A stretch of DNA of 64,000 nucleotides from Microbacterium sp. MYb54 (GCF_002979515.1 NZ_PCPA01000002.1:62001-126000); one strand, 5' to 3'. Shown: positions 8,995 through 17,823, counted from the first letter of the stretch. The notes: generated from the letters alone by a model not told the origin. A program made the numbers and translations.

Positions 8995-9456
8995 TCAGCC
9001 TGCGGCGAGCGCCGGCAGCGCCACGCCATGCAGCGCGTCGACCACGGGGGCAAGCTCCGGCTGCGCTGCGGCGTCTTCGAGAACCTGCTCGAGGGCGGCA
9101 TCGTGGATCGGTCGCGCACGTTCGTAGAGCTCTCGGCCCGCGGGGGTGAGCTCGGTGTAGATGCCACGGCGATCGTCGGCGCACAGGATGCGGGTGAGGA
9201 GTCCGCGGTCTTCCAGGCGGTTGACCAGGCGGGTCGTGGCGCTGGGGCTGAGAGCTGCGGCGCGGGCGAGCTGCTGCATGCGCATGTGCCAGCCATCTTG
9301 CCGGTCGAGCGCATCGAGCACGGTGTACTCGACGACGGAAAGCTCTACCGCTTCGGCCAGGCTGCGCTCGAGCGCGGTCTCGATCAGGCCGTGCAGCGCG
9401 GCGAGCGTTCGCCACCCCTGCGCGCGTACCTCGACCGCGTCGTCACCGATACCCAT
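8995..9456 (-). CDS. MarR family regulator
   Basis: A 153-residue winged-helix regulator. The DNA-binding core MQQLARAAALSPSATTRLVN with RLEDRGLLTRILCADDRRG, and the TPAGRELYERAR helix, are typical of MarR. I chose ATG 9456 because GGAGG sits six bases upstream; ATG 9462 abuts that site and is too close. It is divergent from the MFS exporter at 9572, and the space between contains two symmetrical elements that look like operators. It most likely represses the exporter and itself in response to a small molecule. It is also followed closely by the epimerase gene. Confidence 0.92.
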   Translation of the reverse strand: MGIGDDAVEVRAQGWRTLAALHGLIETALERSLAEAVELSVVEYTVLDALDRQDGWHMRMQQLARAAALSPSATTRLVNRLEDRGLLTRILCADDRRGIYTELTPAGRELYERARPIHDAALEQVLEDAAAQPELAPVVDALHGVALPALAAG

Positions 9457-9485
9457 GGCCATCCTCCGAAATAGTTGCTTGCGCT

Positions 9486-9546
9486 GGATACTTGCGTGTG
9501 CAATCATTATGCTTCGACGCGCAATATGCGGCGTCTGCAAGTATCC
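9486..9546. promoter_or_regulatory. Divergent MarR/MFS operator region
   Basis: A perfect 10-bp inverted repeat (GGATACTTGC at 9486-9495, GCAAGTATCC at 9537-9546) is separated by 41 bp. Inside the first arm begins a second palindrome, TTGC-GTGT-GCAA at 9492-9503. Symmetric TTGC/GCAA elements in a divergent MarR promoter are what a dimeric MarR repressor would bind. Inferred, not demonstrated. Confidence 0.65.
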
Positions 9547-9571
9547 CTACCAATGTACCAGGAGAATCGTC

Positions 9572-10783
9572 ATGCCTCTAGGACTGATCGCCCTCGCCAT
9601 CGGGGCGTTCGGCATCGGACTCACCGAGTTCGTCATCATGGGCCTGCTGCCCGAGGTCGCCCATGACTTCGGCGTCACCGAGTCGGCCGCCGGCTGGCTC
9701 ATCTCCGGCTACGCGCTGGCCGTCGTCGTCGGCGCGCTCGTGCTCACCGCCGCGGCCACCCGGCTGCCCAAGAAGCCCGTGCTGCTGGGCCTCATCGTGC
9801 TGTTCATCATCGGCAACGTGCTCACCGCCCTCGCCGACGACTACGGCACGGCGATGCTCGGCCGCATCATCGCCGCGCTCTGCCACGGCGCGTTCTTCGG
9901 CATCGGCTCGGTCGTCGCCGCGGGCCTCGTCGCCCCGGAGAAGAAGGCCGGCGCGATCGCGATCATGTTCACCGGCCTCACCGCCGCGAACGTCTTCGGA
10001 GTGCCGTTCGGCACCTTCCTCGGTCAGGAGCTGGGCTGGCGATCCACGTTCTGGGCCATCTCCGGCATCGGCGTGCTGGCCTTCATCGGCATCGCCGCAC
10101 TCGTCCCACGCCTCCCCCGCCCCACCGCACAGGTCAGCCTCCGCACCGAGCTCGCCGCATTCCGTTCCGGCCAGGTGTGGTTCTCGCTCGTCGTCACGAT
10201 CCTCGCGTTCGGTGGCATGTTCGGCGCCTTCACCTACATCGCCTACACGCTCACCGAGGTGAGCGGCTTCGCGACCTCCGCCGTGCCGTGGCTGCTCGTG
10301 CTGTTCGGGGCCGGCCTCGTGCTCGGCAACTGGCTCGGCGGACGCCTCGCCGACCGCGCGATCGACCGCACCCTGGTCATCTTCATCGCAGCTCTCGTGG
10401 TCGTGCTCGCTCTGTTCGCCGTGTCAGCGCAGTCGGGGATCGCCACGATCATCGCGCTGTTCCTGATGGGAGGGTTCGGCTTCGGCACGGTCCCCGGCCT
10501 GCAGAGCCGCGTCATGCAGTACGCGGGCGGAGCGCCCACTCTCGCGTCCGGCGCGAACATCGGTGCGTTCAACATCGGCAACGCGCTCGGCGCCTGGGCG
10601 GGCGGAGTCGGCATCTCCGCCGGTCTCGGTTACACCTCGCCGATCTGGCTGGGGGCGATCCTCACCGGCGTCGCACTCGTCGTGATGGTCGTGGCTGCGG
10701 CGCGGGCTCGTGCCGCCGGATCACGGGACGCACAGTCACCGACCACGGAGCCGACGCCGACCGCTTCGGTCCCCATCGGCTGA
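9572..10783 (+). CDS. MFS transporter, DHA1-type drug exporter
   Basis: A 403-residue major facilitator with twelve hydrophobic segments. N-terminal GLTEFVIMGLLPEVAHDFGV is the characteristic opening of the AraJ/YdhP/chloramphenicol-exporter branch. SGYALAVVVGA is followed by the RLPKKPVLLGLI intracellular loop. The start at 9572 follows GGAGAA by seven bases. It probably exports a toxic or aromatic compound by proton antiport under control of the divergent MarR gene. The substrate cannot be predicted. Confidence 0.92.
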   Translation: MPLGLIALAIGAFGIGLTEFVIMGLLPEVAHDFGVTESAAGWLISGYALAVVVGALVLTAAATRLPKKPVLLGLIVLFIIGNVLTALADDYGTAMLGRIIAALCHGAFFGIGSVVAAGLVAPEKKAGAIAIMFTGLTAANVFGVPFGTFLGQELGWRSTFWAISGIGVLAFIGIAALVPRLPRPTAQVSLRTELAAFRSGQVWFSLVVTILAFGGMFGAFTYIAYTLTEVSGFATSAVPWLLVLFGAGLVLGNWLGGRLADRAIDRTLVIFIAALVVVLALFAVSAQSGIATIIALFLMGGFGFGTVPGLQSRVMQYAGGAPTLASGANIGAFNIGNALGAWAGGVGISAGLGYTSPIWLGAILTGVALVVMVVAAARARAAGSRDAQSPTTEPTPTASVPIG

Positions 10784-10817
10784 CCTCAGCGCCTTCTCCG
10801 GCTCCTAGGCTGGCCCC

Positions 10818-11807
10818 ATGACACCCGAATCGGCGAACACCGCGTCACGACGCGTCGTGTTCCGCCGATTCGGCGGTCCGGAGGTGCTCGAGATCGAACG
10901 TCGCGCGGTCCCGCAGGCGGCCGACGGCGAAGTGCTCGTGCGGGTCGCCGCCGCAGGCGTGAACCCGGTGGATTGGAAGCTGTTCAGCGGACAGCCGATG
11001 CACGACCCCTACGAGCGAAGCGTGCCCTCGGGCAACGGCTACGACTTCTCCGGCACGATCGAGAGCCTGGGCGGCGGCGCGCACGGCTGGCAGATCGGCG
11101 ACCGCGTCTTCGGCGGACTTCGGTACCACGCACAGGCCGACCACCTCGTGATCGACCCCACAGCGCTCGTACGGGTTCCGGACGGACTCTCCCTCGTCGA
11201 AGCGGGTGCCCTCAACGTCACCGGCCGCACGGCCGTCGCGAGCGTGGAGTCGCAGAAGATCGCTGCGGGCGATGTGGTGCTCGTCAGCGGCGCGGCCGGC
11301 GGCGTCGGCATCCTCACCGCCCAGCTCTGCGTGCTGCGGGGGGCACGTGTGCTCGGCACGGCGGGTCCGAGCAATCACGCCTTGCTGCGTCGCCTCGGGA
11401 TCGAGCCGCTCCGCTACGGAGACCTGCTCGCCGACCGGCTCAGGGCCGCCGTGCCCGAAGGGCTCACAGCCGTGCTCGACACGGTCGGCCACGGCACGGT
11501 CGACCTGGCACTCGCTCTCGGCGTTCCCGCCGATCGGATCAACACGATCGCCGACTACGATGCCCGTGCGCGGTATCCGATCCGCAACGTCGGCGGGGCT
11601 GCTGCCGGCGCGCCGGAACTCGCGATGATCGCGCAGCTGATCGCGGACGGTCGCATCGAGCTGCCGATCGATTCCGTGCACCCGCTCGAGGAGGTGCGGG
11701 AGGCGTACGCGCGGTCGATCTCCGGCCATGCGACCGGGAAGATCGTGCTGACCACAGCATCCGATTCCCGGCCCCGAGACGGATCCGGCTCCGGAAGCCG
11801 CCCCTGA
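10818..11807 (+). CDS. NADP-dependent oxidoreductase, zinc-free MDR (quinone reductase) family
   Basis: A 329-residue medium-chain dehydrogenase/reductase of the quinone-oxidoreductase branch. The GroES-like N-terminus carries AAGVNPVDWKLFSG, and the Rossmann domain has VLVSGAAGGVGILTAQL near residue 152. No zinc-binding cysteines are visible, as expected for this branch. It would reduce quinones or enones with NADPH. It stands alone between the MFS gene and the convergent aquaporin gene, and a strong hairpin lies 22 bases past its stop. Confidence 0.9.
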   Translation: MTPESANTASRRVVFRRFGGPEVLEIERRAVPQAADGEVLVRVAAAGVNPVDWKLFSGQPMHDPYERSVPSGNGYDFSGTIESLGGGAHGWQIGDRVFGGLRYHAQADHLVIDPTALVRVPDGLSLVEAGALNVTGRTAVASVESQKIAAGDVVLVSGAAGGVGILTAQLCVLRGARVLGTAGPSNHALLRRLGIEPLRYGDLLADRLRAAVPEGLTAVLDTVGHGTVDLALALGVPADRINTIADYDARARYPIRNVGGAAAGAPELAMIAQLIADGRIELPIDSVHPLEEVREAYARSISGHATGKIVLTTASDSRPRDGSGSGSRP

Positions 11808-11828
11808 CGCCACCACCCCGCGCACGCA

Positions 11829-11864
11829 GAAGCGCCGCACCCTCCGGAGAGGATGCGGCGCTTC
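11829..11864. terminator. Bidirectional terminator hairpin
   Basis: A perfect 11-bp stem (GAAGCGCCGCA / TGCGGCGCTTC) with a 14-base loop lies between the convergent oxidoreductase and aquaporin genes. Position and strength fit a terminator for both; there is no long T-run. Confidence 0.75.
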
Positions 11865-11880
11865 GTGGGTGCAGCGAAGG

Positions 11881-12531
11881 TTACTCCGCGGCAGCGATCT
11901 TCTTGGCGTCGTCCGTGTTGAGCAGGCGGAACAGGATCGCAGCGATCACAGCGCCGACCACGGGGGCGACGATGTAGAGCCACAGCGAGCTCCAGGCGAA
12001 GTGGCCGCTGACCGAGAGGCCGAGCGCGACAGCCGGGTTGAAGCCGCCACCCGAGATCGAGCCGACCGTTGCCGCACCGACGAACACGGTCGCACCGATC
12101 GCGAGACCGTAGAACGAGTTGCCCGCGGTGTCCTTCGACGTGGCGGTGTTGAGCACGACCCACACGAGGATCAGCGTGAAGAGCGCCTCGACGAGGAAGG
12201 CCGGGCCGACCTCGATCACCATGGCCTTCTCGCCGACAGGCCACACGGCCATGCTGACGAGCGCGGCCACGGCACCACCGACGAACTGGGCGATGAGGTA
12301 GGCGATGAAGTCGGCGACGCTGAGGCCGCCGCGCAGGAACACACCGACCGAGACGGCCGGGTTGAGGTGGGCGCCCGAGATGTGACCCGTGGAGAACACG
12401 AGCACCATCAGGGTGAAGCCGATTGCGAGCGGGGTCAGCGGGCTGCCGCTGTTGACCGCTGCGATGATCGCGAGGACGAAGAGGAAGGTGGCGATCGCTT
12501 CTGCGAGCGCCTTGCGTGCCGTACCAGTCAT
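11881..12531 (-). CDS. MIP family channel (aquaporin)
   Basis: A 216-residue channel with six membrane helices and the two half-helix NPA motifs at residues 57-59 (SGAHLNPAV) and 165-167 (GGGFNPAVALG). This size fits water channels rather than the longer glycerol facilitators. The residue after the second NPA is valine-168; most aquaporins have arginine there, in the selectivity filter. That suggests a wider, less water-specific pore, as in plant TIP1-type channels. The start is ATG 12531 with AAGGG seven bases upstream. Monocistronic and convergent to the oxidoreductase. Confidence 0.92.
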   Translation of the reverse strand: MTGTARKALAEAIATFLFVLAIIAAVNSGSPLTPLAIGFTLMVLVFSTGHISGAHLNPAVSVGVFLRGGLSVADFIAYLIAQFVGGAVAALVSMAVWPVGEKAMVIEVGPAFLVEALFTLILVWVVLNTATSKDTAGNSFYGLAIGATVFVGAATVGSISGGGFNPAVALGLSVSGHFAWSSLWLYIVAPVVGAVIAAILFRLLNTDDAKKIAAAE

Positions 12532-12779
12532 GAGAGAGCCCTTTGTCTTGGGGATTCGGTAGAGAGGAAGCCACCCGTTTGCCCGCGCACCCCGGCCGAC
12601 GCACCCCTCGTGCGGCACCGACGCTATCGCTGCGCCTGCCGGAATATCGGATGCCGCGCGGGCTTTCTGTGAATTCGCTGAACTGACGCGCGAGCCGCGA
12701 TCGCAATGGCCAACGCCTGACCGCTCCAAGCGATGTCAACCCCGTGGCCGATGCTCCCGCACACCCGTACCTTTCGAGG

Positions 12780-14165
12780 ATGACCACCGACACCCCTCCG
12801 AGCGCCGATGATCCGACCCGGTTGCGCAGGGCGATCACCGGCCCGCTCCTGTTCGCTTTCATCCTCGGTGACGTGCTGGGTGCCGGCATCTACGCGCTGA
12901 TGGGTGTGCTGTCGGCGAAGGTCGGCGGGATGCTGTGGGCACCGCTGCTCCTCGCCCTACTGCTCGCCCTGCTCACCGCCGACTCCTACGCAGAGCTCGT
13001 GACGAAGTATCCACGCGCCGGAGGGGCCGCCGTCTTCGCGGAGCGCGCGTTCCACAGTCCGCTGGTCTCGTTCCTGGTGGGCTTCAGCATGCTCGCCGCG
13101 GGCGTGACCAGCGCGGCCGGGCTCGCCATCGCATTCGCGGGCGACTACCTGGGCACTTTCCTCGACCTGCCCACCATCCCGGTCGCGATCGCCTTCCTCG
13201 CCCTCGTCGGCCTGCTGAACGCCCGCGGCATCCGCGAGTCGATGGGTGCGAACCTCGTGATGACCGCGATCGAACTGAGCGGCCTGGTCATCGTCGTCGC
13301 CGTGGTCGCGATCTTCGTCGGTGGTGGAGGCGGTGACATCTCCCGCGTCACCGAAGCGCCGGAGGGGACGAGCGTCGCCGTCGCCGTGTTGTCCGGCGCG
13401 GTCATCGCCTACTACTCCTTCGTGGGGTTCGAGACCTCGGCGAACATGATCGAAGAGGTCAAGGATCCGCGGCGCACCTACCCCCGCGCGCTCTTCGGAG
13501 CCCTGTTCACCGCCGGAGCAGTCTACGTCCTGGTGGGCCTGGCGAGCTCGATCGCGCTCCCGCCCGCCGAGCTGCAGGACTCGAGCGGTCCGCTGCTCGC
13601 GGTCGTCGAGGCCACCGGCGTCAGCATCCCCTCCTGGTTGTTCAGCCTCATCGCACTCGTCGCCGTCGCCAACGGCGCCCTCCTCACGATGATCATGGTC
13701 AGTCGGCTGACCTACGGCATGGCCGAGCAGGGCCTGCTGCCCGCAGCCCTCGGCCGCGTGCTCCCGAAGCGGAAGACCCCGTGGGTCGCGATCCTCACCA
13801 CCACCCTCGTGGCGATGGGGCTGACGCTCGTCGGCGATCTGGCGACCCTCGCCGAGACGGTCGTGCTGCTGCTCCTCGTCGTCTTCCTCAGCGTCAACGT
13901 GTCGGTGCTGGTGCTGCGCCGAGACCGCGTCGAGAACGACCACTTCCGTGTGTGGACCTTCGTCCCTGTGCTCGGCATCGGCTCCTGCATCCTGCTGCTC
14001 ACCCAGCAGCGTCCGGCCGTCTGGCTCTTCGGCGGGATCCTGCTCGCCGTCGGCGGCGCGTTGTATGTGCTGGCGCGGTGGGGTCGGAAGCACGCCGAGA
14101 AGAAGAACACCCATCCCGACGGCAAACCCGTCGACAACCCGGAGGCGACCCATGAGCACGCCTGA
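12780..14165 (+). CDS. APC superfamily amino acid permease
   Basis: A 461-residue transporter with twelve hydrophobic segments. The N-terminal FILGDVLGAGIYALMGVL is the substrate-binding unwound helix 1 of APC carriers (GxGIY). AYYSFVGFETSANMIEEVKDP near residue 206 is the diagnostic helix-6 motif of this branch (YjeH/CAT-like). The start at 12780 gives the normal N-terminus, although GAGG abuts it, leaving poor ribosome-binding-site spacing. A GTG at 12744 is the alternative. The final codons overlap the small gene at 14152. The likely role is cationic or neutral amino acid uptake. Confidence 0.9.
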   Translation: MTTDTPPSADDPTRLRRAITGPLLFAFILGDVLGAGIYALMGVLSAKVGGMLWAPLLLALLLALLTADSYAELVTKYPRAGGAAVFAERAFHSPLVSFLVGFSMLAAGVTSAAGLAIAFAGDYLGTFLDLPTIPVAIAFLALVGLLNARGIRESMGANLVMTAIELSGLVIVVAVVAIFVGGGGGDISRVTEAPEGTSVAVAVLSGAVIAYYSFVGFETSANMIEEVKDPRRTYPRALFGALFTAGAVYVLVGLASSIALPPAELQDSSGPLLAVVEATGVSIPSWLFSLIALVAVANGALLTMIMVSRLTYGMAEQGLLPAALGRVLPKRKTPWVAILTTTLVAMGLTLVGDLATLAETVVLLLLVVFLSVNVSVLVLRRDRVENDHFRVWTFVPVLGIGSCILLLTQQRPAVWLFGGILLAVGGALYVLARWGRKHAEKKNTHPDGKPVDNPEATHEHA

Positions 14166-14385
14166 CTACACGTCGGACGACGAGATGACGAGCGCCGAGA
14201 AGCGACACGACCAGCTGACCGCCGCACCGGATGCCACCGAGGCCGACGCCGCACCCCGCATCGAGGTCAGCGAGCACGACGGCAACACCCGCATCGACAT
14301 CGCCGCGGAAGCGCCGGTGCGTCCGGGACCCGGCGCGGGCATGCCCGAGGCCGACTCCGAGGCCGATCCCGAGGCCGAAGACTGA
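14152..14385 (+). CDS. Small acidic hypothetical protein
   Basis: This 77-residue gene overlaps the end of the APC permease by 14 bases. It has an excellent ribosome-binding site, GGAGG with six bases before ATG 14152, inside the permease coding region, so translational coupling is likely. The product is strongly acidic and probably disordered: MSTPDYTSDDEMTSAEKRHD at the start and a Glu/Asp/Ala-rich C-terminus. I do not recognise a family. Co-translation suggests a transporter-linked role, but that is inference. Confidence 0.7.
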   Translation: MSTPDYTSDDEMTSAEKRHDQLTAAPDATEADAAPRIEVSEHDGNTRIDIAAEAPVRPGPGAGMPEADSEADPEAED

Positions 14386-14399
14386 CGCGCCGGTCGGGC

Positions 14400-14987
14400 T
14401 CAGAGCGAGACGGGTGCTTCCGCCGCGCCGACCCGTTCCCTCGTACTCGAGATCGTCGCGAACCCTCTGGCGGAGAGGATGCTCTCGGTGCGGCGCATGA
14501 TGTCCTCCCCCGACACGGCGGTCAGCCCGTCCGCCGCCGGGATCGCCGATGTCGTGGTGGCATCCGTGATGAACTCCACGTCGAACCCGAGGTCGGCAGC
14601 GACTCGCGTCGTCGTCTCGCAGCACTGCTCGGTGCGGATGCCGCAGACCACGAGTCGACGGATGCCGTCGCGCTGCAGCCGCTCCTGGAGGTCGGTCGAG
14701 GTGAAGGCATTGATGGTCGTCTTCGTGAGCGCCTGCTCCGACGCCAGAGGAGCCAGTTCGGCGATCACGCGCACGAATCCGTTGACCGGGTCGAACACAC
14801 CACCGGTGCCCGGCTCGGAGTGCGTGATCCAGATCACCCGGTCTCCCCCCTCGCGCGCATGCGCCACGAGAAGCGCGATGTTGTCGAGCACCGCAGGATT
14901 CGCGGTGCTCGCCCAGTCGTCGACGCGCCGGCGAAACGACTCCTGCGCATCGATGACGAGCAGGGCGGTGGCGGAGTGAGCGTTCAT
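14400..14987 (-). CDS. Cysteine hydrolase, isochorismatase-like
   Basis: A 195-residue isochorismatase-fold hydrolase. The catalytic triad is visible: Asp in LLVIDAQESF (about residue 13), Lys in ALTKTTINAF (about 93) and Cys in VCGIRTEQCCETT (about 127), where the cis-peptide region precedes the nucleophile. Family members include nicotinamidases, isochorismatases and carbamoylases; I see nothing that selects one. Start ATG 14987. Convergent with the small acidic gene, 15 bases apart. Confidence 0.88.
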   Translation of the reverse strand: MNAHSATALLVIDAQESFRRRVDDWASTANPAVLDNIALLVAHAREGGDRVIWITHSEPGTGGVFDPVNGFVRVIAELAPLASEQALTKTTINAFTSTDLQERLQRDGIRRLVVCGIRTEQCCETTTRVAADLGFDVEFITDATTTSAIPAADGLTAVSGEDIMRRTESILSARGFATISSTRERVGAAEAPVSL

Positions 14988-15061
14988 CCGCTCATCGTCG
15001 CCGCCGCGGCCAGCCGAGGCAAGGTGTCGAACGGCCGACGACCGCACGATTGCGGACAGTC

Positions 15062-16078
15062 CTAGAGCCAGCCCTTGCGCTTGAACGCCGCGTACAGGCC
15101 GAAGCCCAGTGCGATCATCATGCCGACCGCCATGGGATAGCCGAGCAGCCAGTGCAGCTCCGGCATGTGGTCGAAGTTCATGCCGTAGATGGTGCCGACG
15201 AGCGTCGGGGCGAACAGGATCGCCGCCCATCCCGAGATCTTCTTGACCTCGTCGTTCTGGCGGATGCTGAGTTCGGTCATCCGCCGCATCTCTTCGTTCT
15301 GGCGGCGTGCGACGATCGTCGACTCGACCGTGAGGGCGTTGTCGAGCACGGTGCGGAAGGTCGTCGCCCGATCGCTCACGCGCAGGGTGTGATCGAGCAC
15401 GTCGCGGAGGTACCGCAGCAGCTCGTCGCTCACCTTGTACTTGTCGGAGCCCCGCAGCAGGGCCTCCAGCATTCCCGACAGCGGCTGCGTGGCCCGCTGG
15501 AAGTCGATGACCTCGCGGCCCAGGTCGTAGATGCGCTGCGTGGCGTCGGCGTCCTCTTCGAACAGCTGGCTCTCGATCTCGTCGATGTCGTTCTCGAGAC
15601 CTGCGAGGACGGGCGTGTACTCGTCGACGACCTCGTCGAGGATGGCGTACAGAACCGCCTCGGGACCATGAGCGAGGAGTGCGGGATCCCCCTCCAGCCG
15701 CCGACGCACCCGACCGAGGTCGGGGGACTCCGCATGTCTGATCGTCACCACGAAATCGGGCCCGACGAGCACATGCACCTCGCCGAACTCGACCTCTTCG
15801 ACGTCGTCGAGATAGCGGGCCGGCCTCAGCACCATGAAGAGCACATCGCCGTAGCGTTCGAGCTTGGCGCGCTGATGTCCTGCGAGAGCGTCCTCCACGA
15901 CGAGCGCGTGGATGCCGAACTCGTCAGCGACCTCGCGGATCTCTTCTTCGCTCGGACGGTAGAGGCCGATCCACCCCATACCGCCGCGCTCCCGCATGCG
16001 CTCGAACGTCTCGCTGAGGGTCACCGGGTTCTCGGTGCGGACGCCGTCCACGTAGATCGCATTGTCGATGATCGCCAT
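15062..16078 (-). CDS. CorA family magnesium/cobalt transporter
   Basis: A 338-residue CorA channel. A large N-terminal cytoplasmic domain and long helices (REVIDFQRATQPLSGMLEAL) lead to two C-terminal membrane segments. The signature GMN lies in TIYGMNFDHMPELHWLLGYP. The MPEL loop is the usual selectivity-loop region, and the protein ends with a basic FKRKGWL tail. It mediates Mg2+ uptake as a pentamer. ATG 16078 follows AAGGGG. It is followed by the cysteine hydrolase gene 74 bases downstream on the same strand. Confidence 0.94.
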   Translation of the reverse strand: MAIIDNAIYVDGVRTENPVTLSETFERMRERGGMGWIGLYRPSEEEIREVADEFGIHALVVEDALAGHQRAKLERYGDVLFMVLRPARYLDDVEEVEFGEVHVLVGPDFVVTIRHAESPDLGRVRRRLEGDPALLAHGPEAVLYAILDEVVDEYTPVLAGLENDIDEIESQLFEEDADATQRIYDLGREVIDFQRATQPLSGMLEALLRGSDKYKVSDELLRYLRDVLDHTLRVSDRATTFRTVLDNALTVESTIVARRQNEEMRRMTELSIRQNDEVKKISGWAAILFAPTLVGTIYGMNFDHMPELHWLLGYPMAVGMMIALGFGLYAAFKRKGWL

Positions 16079-16114
16079 CGTCGCCCCTTCGCTCGGCTGC
16101 CGGTCAGACCGGAT

Positions 16115-17413
16115 TCACTCCGCAGCGGGAGGTGCCACGCAGGGAATCGCGGCGTCGGTGATCCCCTGGTGATACTGCTCTGCCGTGAACGGGAGTCCGA
16201 ACTCGGGCGCCGTCTGACCCGCCGCGGCCGGTGCCTTCGACGCGATCGCCGCGAGCTCCCACGACAGCTGCTGGGCGAACTGCGCCCCGCCCGTCGAGTC
16301 GTTGAGCACGACGGCCACGGTGAATCCTGTCGCCGGGTCGGAGTAGGCCGCCGTGGCGTATCCCGGAGTCCAGCCGTGCTGACCGATCATCGAACCGACG
16401 AGGTAGCCGCCGCCGGTGGCCTGATACCAGGAGGGGGCGCCGTCGACGGCGGGGAGCGGGGCGCCGAAACGGTCCGGCTTCTCCTTCTTGTCCTTACGCA
16501 GCGCCTGCGCCGCCTCCGCCTGCGCGTAGCGGCCGAGGTCGGTGATATTCGACACGACGCCGGAATCGGTGAACCCCGAGCTGGACGACAGCTTCGTGAT
16601 GTCGATGGGAGCCGCACAGTTGTACCCGCCCTCGACGGGGTTGAGGAAATGGCCGTTCAGCACCGGCCCCGTGCCCGGCTCAGCCGGCGTCGGACCCGGA
16701 AGCGAGGTGTTCGAAAGAGCGAGGGGCTCAGTGACATACTCCGCGATCAGCTCCGATGCCGTCATCCCCGAGGCGCGCTCGAGAGCGAGGCCGAGCAGGA
16801 GGTATCCGGAATCCGAATCGCGGAAGGTGGTGTGCGGTGCCACCCGCTCGCGCGCGAGGCCGTAGCCGGCGAGCTCCAACGGCGCCCATATCCGGTCCGG
16901 CGTGCTCAGCCATGCCGACTTGACCGTCGGCTCTGAGGCCCCGGCGCCGCTGGTTCCGTTGCACAGGTCGAGGAGGGTGATGCCCTCTTCTCGCATGTCC
17001 GCGACACCGGATACGTAGTCCGCGACGTTCGCGTCGAGTTCGACGACGTCACTGTCGGCGAGAGCGTAGAGGACGTCGCAGGTCATCAGCCGGGTCACGT
17101 CAGCGATGCGGAACGACATATCGGTCGACAGCTCTGCGCCGCCTTCGCGGTCCTGCGTGCCGATGCCCGCCACCCAGCTTCCGCTCCAGGGCGCCCACAC
17201 ACCGACGATGGCGCCGGAGGCCCCGGACGCGGCGATCGCGTTGTCGACCGCGGCCTGCATCGCGGCGACCGTGTCATCCGGGAGCGAGCCGTCGGCCTGG
17301 GCGGGTGGCGTGTAGGAGAAAGACTCCTCGGAGGAGCATCCGGTGAGAACGAGAGCGAGCACGGCTGCCGTCGCCGTTGCGGCGCGCCACCGGCGCGACG
17401 AGAGAAGCTGCAT
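16115..17413 (-). CDS. Lipoprotein of beta-lactamase/PBP fold, catalytically dead
   Basis: A 432-residue secreted lipoprotein: basic N-terminus, hydrophobic stretch, and lipobox LTGC with the modified Cys at 26. The body matches the class C beta-lactamase/D-Ala-D-Ala peptidase fold, but the active site is lost. The usual S-x-x-K is D105-V-T-R108 (FRIADVTRLM). The usual Y-S-N is D199-S-D201 (FRDSDSGYLLLG). The third region reads QHGWTPGY. The fold is otherwise full-length, so this looks like a retained pseudoenzyme, perhaps a binding or sensing lipoprotein, not a decayed gene. Neighbouring CorA starts 36 bases downstream. Confidence 0.85.
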   Translation of the reverse strand: MQLLSSRRWRAATATAAVLALVLTGCSSEESFSYTPPAQADGSLPDDTVAAMQAAVDNAIAASGASGAIVGVWAPWSGSWVAGIGTQDREGGAELSTDMSFRIADVTRLMTCDVLYALADSDVVELDANVADYVSGVADMREEGITLLDLCNGTSGAGASEPTVKSAWLSTPDRIWAPLELAGYGLARERVAPHTTFRDSDSGYLLLGLALERASGMTASELIAEYVTEPLALSNTSLPGPTPAEPGTGPVLNGHFLNPVEGGYNCAAPIDITKLSSSSGFTDSGVVSNITDLGRYAQAEAAQALRKDKKEKPDRFGAPLPAVDGAPSWYQATGGGYLVGSMIGQHGWTPGYATAAYSDPATGFTVAVVLNDSTGGAQFAQQLSWELAAIASKAPAAAGQTAPEFGLPFTAEQYHQGITDAAIPCVAPPAAE

Positions 17414-17508
17414 GGAAGGACCCCCGAAGACGTGTCTCCCGAGTCTAGAGCGCGGATGCTGAAAGTCGGCCCCGGAGCGGTCCCCGAGCCGCGCGTAAGG
17501 TGGTGAGA

Positions 17509-17823
17509 GTGCCCCACACCTTCGATGCCGACGTGATCACCGCCGTCCTTCGCCATATGAACGGCGACCACACCGACGACAACATCCTCATCGCCAGGGC
17601 GTTCGCTGAGCCGTCGGATGCCGAGATCACGGATTCCGTGATGACCGGGTTCGACGGAGACGGCGGAGTCTGGCAGATCACGCGCGGTGGCGCCGTCACC
17701 GAGCTGCGCGTTCCGTGGCCCGGTGGACCGATCGCCGACCGGCCGTCCGTGCGCCGCGAGGTCGTCGCGCTCTACGACGCCGCCTGCGCCCGCCTCGGCA
17801 TCGAGCCGCGGCCGCACGCCTGA
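17509..17823 (+). CDS. DUF2470 family protein (heme-utilisation type)
   Basis: A 104-residue protein with the DUF2470 motif AVLRHMNGDHTDDNILIARAF, whose HMN and DH residues are conserved. This domain is found alone or fused to FMN-binding split-barrel proteins that bind or degrade heme. It lies 67 bases upstream of a heme oxygenase gene on the same strand, which supports a heme/iron role. The start is GTG 17509 after an AAGG/GGTGAG stretch; GTG 17500 and 17503 are also possible. The last six codons and stop are exactly duplicated downstream (17803-17844). Confidence 0.85.
   Translation: MPHTFDADVITAVLRHMNGDHTDDNILIARAFAEPSDAEITDSVMTGFDGDGGVWQITRGGAVTELRVPWPGGPIADRPSVRREVVALYDAACARLGIEPRPHA

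Noticed and set aside
15050..16936. 628-codon plus-strand frame over CorA and the lipoprotein gene
   Set aside because: Shadow of two minus-strand genes, each with diagnostic motifs.
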